The notes under the pieces are model-generated. The model had not been told where the DNA came from. It worked only from the letters and a program-made list of their open reading frames with translations, and made no database searches. Below are positions 1 through 10,929 of a DNA stretch of 64,000 nt, in pieces. The stretch spans positions 15,748,395 to 15,812,394 of the forward strand of contig OX439049.1 of the NCBI GenBank assembly GCA_949317995.1, in the 5' to 3' direction. How positions within the stretch are numbered: the first letter of the stretch is position 1; every line of letters starts with the position of its first letter. A program made the position numbers and the translations under genes. The stretch comes from Acholoe squamosa (taxonomy: Eukaryota > Annelida > Polychaeta > Phyllodocida > Polynoidae).

Positions 1-1967
1 GAAGAAGGCAGTCCTCGTCCTGCCAAGTCTTTTAAGAGCCCCCCTACCTCTGCAGGTACAGAAATCATTATTGATCACGACGAGGATGATCCCTGGTATA
101 TGGACCCCGATTATGATTCACAGGAATTTTCTGTTGACAATGAAGACGAAGAAGAAGAAGAAGACGATCCCCTCCCTACCATAAAGCCACCCAAAAAGAA
201 AAGACCTGTAGCCCCCACAAACTTTGACATGACTAAAAGAAACCAGGAGGAGGCCAAGGTCACCAAGGTCACTCCTAAGAAGACTGTTAGTCAGGTTAAA
301 AAGAGCCAGGTTACTCCTAAAAAAACTATAGGTCAGTTAAAGTCCAGACCAGATGCCCCTGGAAGTGGCCGACAGTACTTCAAAGACAATGCGGTGTTGG
401 AAAGGTTGTGTGAGCTATGGGAGGCTGTTCCATACCTGTATGACAAAAATCACAAGCTGTATAAGGACCCGACAGCAAGGTGGGCCGCCTTAGGAAAAAT
501 TGGCGATGACTTAGGGATACCAGGTAATTTATTCAAGATTTTCAAGAAAATATATTTTATCCTAGACCCACATATTTCAAATCGTCCTAGACAACAGAAA
601 AAATCCAAGATAAAAAAGAGAGAAATAATTCTGATTATTAAAACAGCTTTCTTTCATTTCTACTTGCTCTTGTGTTTAAAACAAATCTGAATTACTATGA
701 AAATAAAAAAAAATTATATTTTTCAGCCTTCTTTGTGAACACAAGGATGAATTCGCTGAGGACAGACTATCAAAAAATAGTCTCAGGCAAGGTCAAGTCG
801 GGCTCTTCTGCAGCAGACGGGAAACTCCCATACAAGAAAGAGTTAATTAAGCGGCTTTGCTTCTTCTTGGATCCGTATTGCAAGAAGGAAGCAAGCATAA
901 CTAACTACAGGAAGGTAAGTTCTCCCCTTTCTTGATTTTTAAGGCCAATAATGCTCGCAATGGATTAAAAATCCCAAATAAAATAATCCCAAACAAAAAA
1001 TTATCTGATATAAAATAATCCCCAAAAAAGAAATCCCAAATAAAATAATCACAAACAAAATACCCCAATATAAAATTTGATTATCTATTTGCCTGCTACC
1101 TTGATCAATTAATCAATCAACGACAATTATAAAGTAATGCATCTTGGATAATTTTTGCTTGCTATTACCCTGATTAATAGACTACCAGGCTATCTTCTCT
1201 GCTCATTTACTTTTCCCCCTTTCTTGTTTTTTCAAGCAAACCCAGGTAGAGGAGGAATCACCAGAACAGGAGGTCGACAACGAGGACCAGGACAAGGGCC
1301 GTAGTGAGGAGGAAAACTTGGAGCCTGATGAAGGAGGGTTGGAGGAAGCTCATGTAATCCCAGATGAATACGAAGAAGAAGCTGTTTCATCCAGGACGCG
1401 TAGTTCTCCCAACAAACAGAACATTGGTAAATCTAAGACCCCCCCTCTTCTGGCAAGGGCAAAGGTTCAGGTAAAAGCTCTTCCAAAAAGCCAACTCCTG
1501 AGGCTACCACTAAACCCCCCCTCAGAAGGGCTGGCAGCACAGGCAGTTCGACGGTACAGCGACCCTCCTCCTCTGACGGTAGGAGGACATACAGGACAGA
1601 TTACCTGGCTGACAAAGATAAATTCTATGCGAATAATGAGGAGGTTTCCAATGAATATTTCAGGAACAAGGAGCCTCAGCATCTCCAAGAGAAAAAAAAC
1701 AAGACTGTCGCCGAGGTCCTTGAAAATCGAGAGCAATATTTTGAGAAGTGCACCAACTCTGTGGTAGAGCTGACCCAGCTTGCTGCAGCACGCCATGCTC
1801 AGCCCCCTCCACCTCCTCCTGTGGCAGAACCTGAGACGGAGGACTCCCACTGGAGTAAGATGATCTTGTTCCAGTGTCAGAGAATGAACCAGAGAGTACG
1901 AGAAAAGTTTAAGCTACATGTGCACAGCTTGGCTTTAGACGCTGTGAATGGGGACTGGGTCCCATAA
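1..1967 (+). CDS. PIF/Harbinger accessory protein with MADF domain, three visible exons, 5' end outside window
   Basis: Probable DNA-binding partner of the Harbinger transposase encoded convergently at 4584-2665. Reading is open from base 1; a possible acceptor lies near 55. Visible exons are about 1-523, 727-914 and 1237-1967, with junctions CAG|GTAATT, TTTCAG|CC, AAG|GTAAGT and TTCAAG|CA. The first two join in frame and together form a MADF domain (starts AVLERLCELWEAVPYLYD, with conserved W, then RMNSLRTDYQK in the next exon). Acidic runs precede it, and KPPKKKR could be a nuclear signal. The last exon is acidic then proline-rich and ends in a helical segment WSKMILFQCQRMNQ. Within the C-run at 1439-1445 the frame shifts as if one C were missing, so this copy is mutated or the run is misread. 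Poly(A) signal AATAAA at 2487. MADF/Myb-like partners are typical of the superfamily; the role here is inferred. Confidence 0.72.
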
Positions 1968-2664
1968 AAGACATAAAAAACTGTTTTGCTCGCGACGAAT
2001 TATCCCAGATTTGTAGTTAAAAGTTATATATCCCAGACATTTTTTATAGGATCCGAGCGATGATCTCAACCAATATTCTTACTGTTAGTGCACTTGACTC
2101 AAAAAACTTGAGGATTGCTATATGTTCTGTTCTAGTGCATAAAAAAACAATATCCGACAACAATTTTTCAGGATCGCAGAGATTGAGGGAAGTGTATGAT
2201 AATATTTGTTGTTGCTATTGTTGTTGCTGTCGCTGTTATTATCTATCAAGGACTGAAGACAAGGCTTGCATAACCTGCTTTGTACTTTCTTGTAGTAGGC
2301 GATTACCTCATGGAAAAGGAAAATATTTTTTTTTATTTCAAGGAGAAGTAAAAAGCCTTCTGGTTATCATGGAAACAGACTAGACGACTTTATTTCTAGT
2401 TTACTACATGGTTTTATATCAAGTTAAAAGTTGCTTCTTCTGAAAGAGATCATAAAAGTTAAAAGTTCATCCACTGTGGTGTGTTCAATAAAAAGAGGTT
2501 TCTACTTTTATAATTAATTCTTCCCTTCAATGAATTTGAAAACATTTATAATCTCCATATATATATAACAGAAACAATACATGTTGCTCATAAACCCAAA
2601 AGTCCTCTTCCCAGATTTGTTTGTCCCCAATAAAATTATCTTGGACATTTTTTGTCAGAGATTA
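1968..2664. other. Intergenic space between convergent Harbinger genes with both poly(A) signals
   Basis: The spacer carries AATAAA on the plus strand at 2487-2492 for the MADF gene, and TTTATT at 2389-2394, which reads AATAAA on the minus strand for the transposase. The two transcripts would overlap by about 100 bases. A GTT/GCT-rich stretch near 2205-2240 is low complexity. I see no gene in it. Confidence 0.5.
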
Positions 2665-4584
2665 TTAGTCATCCTCCTCTTCCTCAACTTCTGCTACAGC
2701 CTCCATCCGCCTTTTGCGCATGTACTTGTCTTGCCATGGTACCTTACCGTGCCTGGAGTTGAACCAGCGGCACAGGCTTTCCCGCATGGCTTTCGCACTC
2801 TGAGGCATGTTCCTCCCATGATGAGACCTGTCAAGGCCATCCAGGCCATGATCTTCATCCCGCCACTGTCCAGGATGGACCTCGAGCTCTGGCCCTTCAT
2901 AGTCGACGGATCCTGCTGGGATGTACTCTGATGGTGCTCGAGTGCGAAGGAAGTTGTGCAGGGAAACTGCTGCCATGGTTACCATTTTAACTCCCTTCGG
3001 TTCCATGTCCTGTGTACGCAGGAAGAGGCGGAATCTGGTAGCAAAAATTCCGAAAGCATTCTCAGACATGAGACGGCCTCGAGATACTCTGTAGTTGTAC
3101 ACTATCTGCTCATCTCCCTGGTCTTTTACCGCATACGGCTTCATGAGATTGGTTGCTAGTGAGAATGCATCATCCCCTACCATGAAGTAAGGTAGCAAGT
3201 CCCGCATGCCATTTATCTTAGACGCTGGTGGTATGTTGAGAGGGTTCGTTGGGTCATTAAGGTCAGCGTAGAGGGGCCCTTCCTTCCATATGCGGGAATC
3301 ACCTGCCTTGCCTTCTGACCCTATGTCTACATATATGAACCGGTAGTAGGCGTCTACGACAGCCATTAACACTACACTAAAATACTTCTTGTAATTGTAG
3401 AAGGTGGTTCCACTCTTCCGGGGTTGGCGAATACGAATGTGCTTCCCGTCCACTGCCCCGATCATGTGAGGGACCTGCCACTCCTTCCAAAATCCATCTG
3501 CGATTTCCTTCCATTCCGCTTCGGTTTGTGGGACCTGGAGGGAGGAAAGGAAAGCATATAATAATTGAAGTAAATTATTTAATATATATTTCTTGTATAT
3601 ATCCCAGACTTTTTTGTAGCAGACAAGACCTTCGGCTAGGTGAAATCCAAGATTTTATATTTGAAACACTTGATAAATAGAAAAGAAAACAAAGAAACAA
3701 ACCTTCAAGAAATCTTTAAGAACGGCAGTCAGGGCAATGCAGGTGTCTCTTATTATAGGGTAGACTGTTGACCCCCCCACTAAATGACCGTGGTGTAGAG
3801 TTTGACTGCTGTCTCCTACAAAATAAAAAGGAAATTAAGTCAGGTGTCTCAGATAGTTGAAATCCCAATAAAAATAAATAAAAAATACGCTATATTTAAA
3901 ACACACATTTTATCATTGATATTCTACCTCTGTAAATTTCACGGGATACTTTTTATATATCATACATTTTATAGAAAATAAAACAAAAGCTCACCTAAAG
4001 CCAAATACCGTAGGGTTATGTCTAGGCGTTCCTCTGGCTTAATAGACTCTCTGAAGTTTGTGTCACGCCTGTATATCAGGGGGTAGACCTTGCTCAGGAG
4101 CTCCTTGTATTCTCCAGGGCCCATCCTCAGAGTGTGGCGAAACTCATTCACCTCGTCCATCTGAAATTATTTTATAATATTTTTATCTCTGATAAATTTT
4201 ATCTTGGACAAATAAGGACTCACATCTGTTTTTTTATGACCACGAGCTGCTCTTCTCCTCTTGATCTCTTTAAAATAAGTGAAAATACCACCACCCCATA
4301 GAGCTCTACTCCTGTCAGAGGAACATGAAGCCACAGACCGGTACCCCTTGACACCTACCCCCCCAAGTAAACAAAGAAGACAGAGTAGTACTTACTTCCA
4401 GTAGGTCCCTGTGCAGTTTAGTGAAGGTGTTTCGCTGCAGATTGTCTGTCCGGTCCTTCAAGTATGGAGCCACGTGGTACTTGTGCTTCCTCTTCTTGCC
4501 CTGAAGTATGTCAGCATCTTCCTCATCCAGTTTCATGAGCATTAAAGTGGCGTGAGCGACCACGAGCACATCTGTGGGCTCCAT
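2665..4584 (-). CDS. PIF/Harbinger DDE transposase (HARBI1-like), four exons, apparently intact
   Basis: Catalyses transposition of the Harbinger element. Exons read on the minus strand: 4584-4396, 4160-3995, 3815-3703 and 3534-2665. Every intron starts GT and ends AG, and phases agree (0, 1, 0), giving 445 residues, in the usual range for the family. Exon 2 encodes the N-terminal helical region with PEERLDITLRYLALG. Exon 4 carries the catalytic triad of the DDE_Tnp_4 family: first D in GAVDGKHIRI, second D in KAGDSRIW, and E in RGRLMSENAFG. The C-terminus is acidic (EVEEEEDD). The chosen start is the methionine at 4584; an in-frame methionine 27 bases upstream at 4611 is an alternative. No stop or frameshift is seen. 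Its partner is the MADF gene on the other strand. Confidence 0.88.
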
Positions 4585-4611
4585 CTTGGATTTGCTCAGT
4601 ATGTAGGTCAT

Positions 4612-4884
4612 ATGGTTGATACTAGGTCATCGCCGATGAAGAGGCCTCTGGTGGAAGAGGGTGGAACCATCCGCGATGACTGTCGGCGATGACAATCCGA
4701 CAATTTTGTCCTTGGTGGAAGAGTGAATTTTTTGGTGATTTTGAGACCCGATTTCACTGTCCCCGATAAAATTTGACTATCGGGCCAACAAAATTGTCGG
4801 CCCGACAGGCGCCCGACGACCGTTGCCGATAGCAAAAACCCACTATCGGGCCGACAATTCTGCCGGTTTTGGTGGAATACCCCC
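4612..4884. repeat. Right terminal region of the Harbinger element with inferred TIR end
   Basis: Non-coding segment outside the transposase start. It is packed with GTCGGCCCGAC-like sub-terminal repeats in both orientations and repeated GGTGGAA motifs. It ends GGTGGAATACCCCC at 4871-4884, which looks like a terminal inverted repeat beginning GGGGGTATTCCACC. The following ATA could be a 3-bp target duplication. The matching left end is outside the window, so the boundary is inferred. Confidence 0.5.
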
Positions 4885-5029
4885 ATAAGGCCTGCATGCT
4901 CAGCAAAATGTTTCAATGGAAGAAGCAGAGTATTTCGAGCTGTGGAGAAGATGTCATATAGTGCTAGGTGTTTAAAGCCGCTATACAAGCTACCCAGCCT
5001 TGTGAACAGTTACTTACCGCCATGGCATT

Positions 5030-5697
5030 GTCAACAAACCGTTATAAGTCGATGTTGTAATGAACACTGAATCCAGAGAAGTTCTTTGATCCTTGTTTAT
5101 TGCATGATGACAGAGTGTACATATAGGTGGTAACAATGATACACTTGCCAGCGTGCAGGCTCTGCCCCTAAGCTCCTAGCTCAACCTGTCGTAGGTCCTA
5201 GATACTAGGGAGGTTGTACATGGGATAATGTAAGTAGATAAGATGAGCTTAGAATAGATGAAGACTGGGGGGCTGCTCACTGGTCTTATATACTTAGGTG
5301 AGCAGCTCACAGGGTGATGAAATGTACCGGTAGGAGCAGGTCAGATCTGATCAGATCTGGTTGGATCTGGTCAGATCTGACGTGTCGCCATACCTGGTAA
5401 TGATTCTTTTTATATATGGACCAATCAGGAGGTTGTGGAATTTCCCTGCATCCTAGAAATAGGTCCACAGGTATGGCGGTATGTTGTGATACTCCCAGTG
5501 ATTCAGTGCCCAGAAATAGGATGGGTCCATCTCTCACAACATCCTGGTATGGGTGATGTAAGAGCAGCTCACTGTACACACTGGGGGGGAATGAGCTGTG
5601 GGCTCGTGAGCAGGTTCTGAGCGCGTGTGGCGAAGTATTTGATAAATGTGTAAAATAATGAATAATACCCAGAATGGTCCATTGACAAATCCCCACA
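5030..5697 (-). repeat. 3' LTR of degenerate Ty3/gypsy element C
   Basis: Read on the minus strand it starts TGTCAATGGACC and ends TTGACA, the same ends as the LTRs of element A. It aligns with them in the R/U5-like part (CCTACGACAGGTTGAGCT, then ATCATTGTTACCACC) and at the start. A TATA-like TTATATA lies at about 5286-5292. AATAAA is read on the minus strand at 5102-5097. The U3 part has a cluster of CAGATCTG palindromes at 5342-5384 absent from A. Confidence 0.75.
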
Positions 5698-6691
5698 TTC
5701 CCACTCATCTCTGCATGAGGTTTAAGGGGAGGAAAATCATTAATAATAATGGCTTTGCCAAGTCCATTGACAATTTTGGGTATTATGCATACAAGATACA
5801 TGATACAAAAGGGATGTTCGGTATGAAAATATGGTACAAAAATAAAATAGGTATACATAGAGGTTCCTTTATGGAACTGTAAAAATAAGAGATACAGGTA
5901 GCATGCTATTACCTTATTGGATCAAAGAAGGCTTATTACTACAAGAATAAGGGGGGATACATATATTTTTGGCACATCGTGAATACTGTTTGGTACCTGA
6001 GCTTGTCATGATCTATATAGTGATACATTGGAGTATAAAAATACATTCTTCCTAAGCTGAGGTATTTAGAGTATTTGCAAATATGATTTACGGAGAAAAC
6101 AAGAAAAAAAAATTTATTTACACAGTATGTGTAGTTGGCACCAGGAAGTCGAACCAAGGTTGGGAGTTTCCCAAGATAAATTCGGCCTCAAGCTGCCAAG
6201 GGCACATGTTTAGCCAGTATAAATTGACCGAGGTCATATTTGGACTGGCTGTGGGAAGAGAGAGGAAAAAAAATAGAAGATTTTATGTAGGACATGGTCA
6301 AGGTAGTATTCGATCTGACTGTTGGCCCCACTCTACATAGTTTCTGCCAAGCTTAAGAACTTAAGGGTAAATGTGAACTTAATTATACTACTGACTAAAG
6401 CTCATAAATACATACATAGTTGAGCTTGAAAAAGGTGTGCGAATGGGATGATCTTGTAGCACCTAAGGTGATATTATAAAGGTCATGTTATAAGAATCAC
6501 TTATAAGATCATAAGGGTTTGCCAATCTATTGCAGGCATAAGATAAGGTTGACCTAGTTTTACAAGAGATAAAAAATCAGTCTTTGTCCAAAAATAATTA
6601 TCTTCGGTGGTTTTATGGGGGGTCGGTGAAAGTTTGTGTCTCCACAACATAAAATATAGTCCAAAGATCATTATTGCTTTTTGGAATATTG
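5698..6691 (-). other. 3' untranslated part of element C
   Basis: Non-coding. The part next to the LTR contains GGGGAT, the polypurine-like stretch also found before A's 3' LTR, and a second copy of TTGTCAATGGAC at about 5770-5781, also duplicated in A. The stretch near 6400-6440 matches A near 38415-38460 (CTCAA, then GTATTTATGAG), confirming co-linearity. I see no supported gene. Confidence 0.5.
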
Positions 6692-7322
6692 TCACTTGCT
6701 TGTCCTGAAGTGCTTTCCAGCATGGAAGCTGTTGGGTGGTAGGTTGCCATGCTGTTGGGCGTTTGAGTTAAAAAAACGGCCCTCAGCCCTCCTTCTAGTC
6801 CTCTGTCTAATAGGCCTGTAGGAGAGTGAGAAGTCTGCGAAATCCTCCATCACCGAGGCTAGGTTTCCAGCCTCAGCAATGGCTGAGTCTCCACTGTCTG
6901 AGTCTGTAGGTGTAGGGGGGTCGACAGGAGAAGGTCGGCAAGCTGGCATGGGCCTCCATGCTGTCCTGGGTGGGGAATATGCTGCGCTGTTCGTCCTGTT
7001 GCTGTAGGAACAGGGGCAGATGAAGCTATTGGGTTTGTGGTGGCACGGTGTGCAGAGGGCGGCAGATGATGTCTGCCCTCTTATATGTGTGCAAAAATTA
7101 TTGTTGTGCATCCTGTATGCTGGGGGCATCGGGGTCCTAGGCCTACAGGATGCAGAGATGACAATGCCCGATAGTGGCAGCACGGCAAGGTGATTGGGTC
7201 GTGCTGGTCCTATAGGGATTGGTCTGCTGGTCGTTAAGCCTCTGGATCCAGTGGTACTGGTCCCTCTGTCTTGGGCTCTGCTTGTGGTCCTGACGGGATT
7301 GTGGCTGAGTCCGGCGGTGGGC
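6692..7322 (-). CDS. Accessory cysteine-rich basic protein of element C (last exon)
   Basis: Function unknown. The exon starts after a strong acceptor (pyrimidine tract, then CTCAACAG) at 7323 and stays open to the stop at 6692, about 209 codons. The first third is S/T/P-rich. A cysteine cluster then follows the conserved run CRPRTPMPPAY, with cysteines in NNFC, LCTPC and FICPC. Next comes PPRTAWRPMPA, an acidic serine patch, GNLASV, and an arginine-rich segment RQRTRRRAEGR near the C-terminus that could bind RNA or direct nuclear entry. The homologue in A (35622-36177) keeps the cysteines and both conserved proline motifs but lacks the arginine-rich tail. Position after env and behind an acceptor suggests expression from a spliced message. 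Cysteine-plus-basic layout recalls retroviral regulators, but that comparison is only architectural. Confidence 0.6.
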
Positions 7323-7743
7323 CTGTTGAGAGAACAACAGGAAGAGAGAACAATTCATCAGCCGCAGATTGTCTGTCATGGTTTGCAAGCAGGCCATAGT
7401 CAACACAGAAAAAGGACGCGAGGTCAATATCATTTTGTAAACGTATAAAACATAAGTACAGAGCTCAATCAATTAAATGGATTAGCACCGGTCGTGTATC
7501 CAGGGACGCTATGGTTAGTTTATCTAAATTCCACCAGGTGGTAGTAGCGAGCTGGCGCTGTACCATAATGGCGAAAAATCAGATAAGTTATGGGGATTAA
7601 TACAGTTATGACCTGCTCAGGTTGACTCCTGCTTTTTACATGTGCCTTAAAAGCAACTATGTTGATGCTGACTGAAGGGAAATTTATTTTGGGCCGAAAT
7701 GTGAACATAAGTCAATGTTGTTGTTGTGATGGAGACGCCACGT

Positions 7744-7862
7744 GCGGGTGCCACATGACCGATGGTAGTAATGGTGACGGCTGTGACGTCTGTCAATTTC
7801 GGTAATTGATGCGAAATCAAGATGGCTCCGGGCCGCCGGGTGTGGCGCGAAAGTTATTGGGC
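7744..7862 (-). promoter_or_regulatory. CpG-rich promoter-like block of element C upstream of the cysteine-rich gene
   Basis: On the minus strand it holds CTTTCGCGCC (E2F-like; 7853-7844), then GCCATCTT (YY1 core; 7826-7819), then GACGTCA (CRE-like) near 7788-7782. An equivalent block with TTTCCGCGCC and a GCCATTTTT sits at 34711-34746 in A, at the same distance class upstream of the same accessory gene. Surrounding DNA is CpG-poor. An internal promoter is an inference from motifs and conservation. Confidence 0.4.
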
Positions 7863-8085
7863 CAGGTGCCGCAGTCGGTGTTAACGTTGATAAACATTAG
7901 TGTAAACCGATTTGATTTGCTAGCTAGGCCTATCTATAGCTATGATGTTATGTAGCCTAATAGGCTTAGTGTTGTAGATGTGTGTGGGTGTGCTTTTGGG
8001 CAATATCCTGGGGTGGGGGGTTCACTGTGGGGGGTGGGGATCTGATGGTTGAGGTGGATGGTGGGCGATCCCTACATCAGCGTCT

Positions 8086-8298
8086 TTATGGCGGTGCCCG
8101 CCATTTAATTTGACGTTGAGTGTAAGGGGTACCTGTCATCCCCACATAATTGTGATGGTATCTCCCAAGCATCATTGACATTTGGGTATAACCTTGGGTC
8201 GGTCGTAAGTTATATGCTGGTGGGGATGGCAGGTAGTTGATGAGGTTTGGGGCGGTAGGGACCTCGGATGATCCCATCAGGTATCGAGAACCGGCCAT
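8086..8298 (-). CDS. Small proline/tyrosine-rich accessory ORF of element C
   Basis: A 70-codon ORF of unknown function, MAGSRYLMGSSEVPTAPN at its start. It includes GRYHHNYVGMTG, which corresponds to GRYHHPYVGMAG at 34423-34458 in element A, and an EVP motif also present in A. In A the two motifs are in different frames, so A's copy is broken or the coding unit is spliced differently. It lies where the region just after env should be. The conserved tyrosine/histidine motif suggests it was once coding, but evidence is limited. Confidence 0.4.
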   Translation of the reverse strand: MAGSRYLMGSSEVPTAPNLINYLPSPPAYNLRPTQGYTQMSMMLGRYHHNYVGMTGTPYTQRQIKWRAPP

Positions 8299-8889
8299 CC
8301 TGATTTGTAAGTCGAAAGTTTACCTACCAATAACAATATCTGTGGCCCTCTCAGCCGGGTTGGGATTAAACATATAAGTTCTAGGGATGCTGGGCCTCCT
8401 TAGGGTTAAGGGGGCTAACTTCACCATCACAGCATGGGAGCGCCCCATTCTATAATTAGACTAGGTGTTCCCCCGAGTGTTATGGTTACGGGTATAGTGA
8501 CATGGAGTTTGTTTTGATTCTACTAGTGCACGTGTTTTTCTTTTGTAATGGTAACCCTTGTCATGTGCTTGGGGGGGGGGGTTTGCTTGGCTTGGTGTGA
8601 GGGAAAGGTATGTCAGGTGCGGTTTTAATGAGTTTGGGTTGGGAAAAAAAAAAAATTCATGCATATTTTGGGGGTTTTTGCTTGTCTTGGGGTGGTGTGT
8701 TTTTCTATAGGACACTTGTAGGCAAAATTCTTAAACAGATTAGTTTGTTAGGCTAACCTATGACTAGTAATTGATGTAATTTTACCTTGACTTTGTATGA
8801 GGAATAGTGACTAATAAACTAAGATGGTTCAATTCAGTGGTGGGGGGCGGTTGGCCTCATAAAATTTAAACATTAATTAAAGATTGATA

Positions 8890-9000
8890 GCTGTGACCAA
8901 ACAGATCCACGGCCTTGCTACTATTGCCATGTGGGCCTAGAAGGCTATGGAGGGTCCACCCTGAGTTGAGTCCATATAACTCTGGAGCCTCAAGGCTATT
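8890..9000 (-). pseudogene. Start of the pol-env accessory exon, truncated in element C
   Basis: On the minus strand the stretch encodes LNSGWTLHSLLGPHG and SSKAVDLF, matching the beginning of the 30703-31186 exon of A (ANSGWTIHSLLGPNG, KAMDLF), including the S-L-x-A-P-E start just after the acceptor. Homology stops at about 8890, so the rest of the exon and all of env are deleted. Confidence 0.6.
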
Positions 9001-9135
9001 AAATAATCTTAAGTTAATGGGTAGTCTAAGGTAATATAGGTTGTGTGTGGGGTGGGTGGGGTGTTGCCAAAAGGTTGATAAGTAAGACCTAGAGTGGTCA
9101 GGTTGTCTTAGAGAGGCATGAAGTGGACTGCGAAT

Positions 9136-9342
9136 TCAACTATCACATTTTACAAAGCACTCTGGGCACACACTACCATTGGCATGTAATGGGTATCTGG
9201 GTAACATGATGGCATAATCCATCATTGTCATGCTAGAACGATTGATGACGCTACTAAATGGACACATAAGACAAGTCCTACCTGGGCTGGTTGCATGGCA
9301 GCCTCGGCATTTGGCCCTGTGGTCTCCGGATACTTGCTCCAT
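9136..9342 (-). CDS. Small paired-cysteine accessory ORF (MEQ) of element C
   Basis: Encodes 68 residues with cysteine pairs CRGC, CLMC and CPEC plus a last cysteine near the end (VKCDS), the pattern of a compact zinc-binding fold. It starts MEQVSGDHR after a reasonable start context. GGTAGGAC within the ORF could be a splice donor, which would make the first 20 codons an exon joined to a downstream acceptor. The homologue in A begins identically in a perfect Kozak context (GCCACCATGG at 30335-30344) but carries two indels. Zinc binding is an inference from spacing. Confidence 0.5.
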   Translation of the reverse strand: MEQVSGDHRAKCRGCHATSPGRTCLMCPFSSVINRSSMTMMDYAIMLPRYPLHANGSVCPECFVKCDS

Positions 9343-9545
9343 GTGGTGACTGGGTTTGGTAAGTTTGGTGTATTGTTGTGAAGTGGATAAGATTGGGGTG
9401 GGAGGAGGCTTATATGCTGATCATGAGATGGCTATTTCTCAATCACAGGCATCCCTTAAAGGTATGTCTCTCCCTAAAATGGCATGGAGCCTTTCTATTG
9501 GGTGGATGCTAGAGGATCCTGCAGCTGACAGGATGGAGTGGTCAG

Positions 9546-9818
9546 TTATGACACAATATTGTTGTGGTTATGGGTGGGTGATATGTGAAATACTGATGAT
9601 GAAATCAGGTCTTGTGGGATCCCTATCCTGGCCACCTGTGGTGCAGGAATTAAGGATGTTAATGTAATTATGTGTCTCACCAAACATTCCAGTACCAATG
9701 GTAAACAGAGGTATAAACACGGATCAGGATGCAAGAGAGCTGCTCTCCTACAGTAGGCCGTCACTTGGTAATACCCTAGGGTATTGAGGAGCCCTGAGCT
9801 TGTATCAAACCGGCGCAT
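9546..9818 (-). CDS. Small cysteine-containing accessory ORF (MRRF) of element C
   Basis: A 90-residue ORF. Its first 49 residues align without gaps to a 52-residue ORF at 29834-29992 in element A: both start MRRF, keep TSSGLL, YYQ, YCRRAA, HPDPCL, VLECLVRH. Differences are scattered substitutions with no stop or indel, as expected of a maintained coding frame. After VRH, C runs on for about 40 codons where A stops. GGTGAGAC at that point in both could be a splice donor. No recognised family. Confidence 0.5.
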   Translation of the reverse strand: MRRFDTSSGLLNTLGYYQVTAYCRRAALLHPDPCLYLCLPLVLECLVRHIITLTSLIPAPQVARIGIPQDLISSSVFHISPTHNHNNIVS

Positions 9819-10207
9819 GCATGTCCCAAAGGAATGAGATCACAAACCCAGAATACGCTGTGACCGTGGGTAATTTATATGGCGTGCCAACCAGATCATC
9901 CAGTTTACGGCTGCCTGAGCCTCCAGGAAATTAAATAAAATTTTTGGCAATGTCAGTCACTTAGTTGTGGTATTAAGGTTGTGATGTGTTGGTATGATAA
10001 TTGGAATTTGTGAAAGAAAAAGAAAAATAAAAATAATTGTGAATTTGGGGGGATCTAAAATGAGTGCTCTCCATTTTAATAATTCGTGAAAAAATGGAGA
10101 GAAAACATCTAATACACGAAGAAAGTATGCCTATAGTGTCTGGGTAGTATTTGTATGTGTGTTCTAAGGGTGGTAAAAAGGTTACCATGGGTGAGTTTGT
10201 TAGAAAA

Positions 10208-10824
10208 TGTGACCCATCAAGGGAGAACACCCCTCTGCAGGGGATTTTTAATTCCCCATTTGGCCACCAGGGGGCATTGGAGGGCAAAACTACTCTAAAA
10301 CCATTATAAAAATACATTTAAGCTAATTTTTGATGCAGAATTCAATGGTTTCATTTAAAATGCACCATTTTCGTTAGAAATGGCCCATATTTGGATGGTA
10401 AAATGAACATTTTTCATGAGAAATCAACCTATATGCCTGTTCCTGGTTACCATGGCAACTGTTCCAATAATCAAAATTTGCAGATTTTTATGCCATTTTT
10501 TGGGGATTCTCACCAAAAATCCAAAACTGAAAACAGAAATGGAAAATTCCATCTATATGAAAATCTATGATAAAAATGACTGTATTATTATGTATTTTTG
10601 ATGAAAAAGGCTGATTTATTGTGTTTTCAGACACTATTATGGTTTATAATATATTTAGAGCTTAATCATCGATTTCAGATATGAATAACGAGCTATGTTC
10701 AAAGAGTAGTTCTGACATAACTACTAAGAATATTTAACCCAATGATGTCTCATTTTAAAGATCTTGAGATGAACTTTGATAATGAATTCCCCTGCAGAGG
10801 GGTGTTTTTGCTTGCCTGGTCACA
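10208..10824. mobile_element. MITE-like insertion inside element C
   Basis: About 617 bp bounded by imperfect terminal inverted repeats of roughly 33 bp, beginning TGTGACC at 10208 and ending GGTCACA at 10824. Both arms share ACACCCCTCTGCAGGGGA. It contains no transposase ORF and interrupts the co-linearity of C with A between the pol remnant and the pol-env spacer. A target duplication is not clear. Confidence 0.5.
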
Positions 10825-10929
10825 AATAATAGAGTGGGGTGTAGGGCTGGGGTGGGGGTTGGGGGGTGTCTATACTCTGAATATAGACATTGTAGGATAA
10901 TTTTGGAGGAATGGATTCTTGTTTTCTTT

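Noticed and set aside
5760-5785. A second LTR start at TTGTCAATGGAC in C (and at 38936 in A)
   Set aside because: In A the 5' LTR shows that the true start is the later copy, followed by CATTCTGGG; the first is an internal duplicate.
7194-7448. Plus-strand ORF of 84 codons
   Set aside because: It is the complement of the cysteine-rich gene of element C, which has a conserved homologue.
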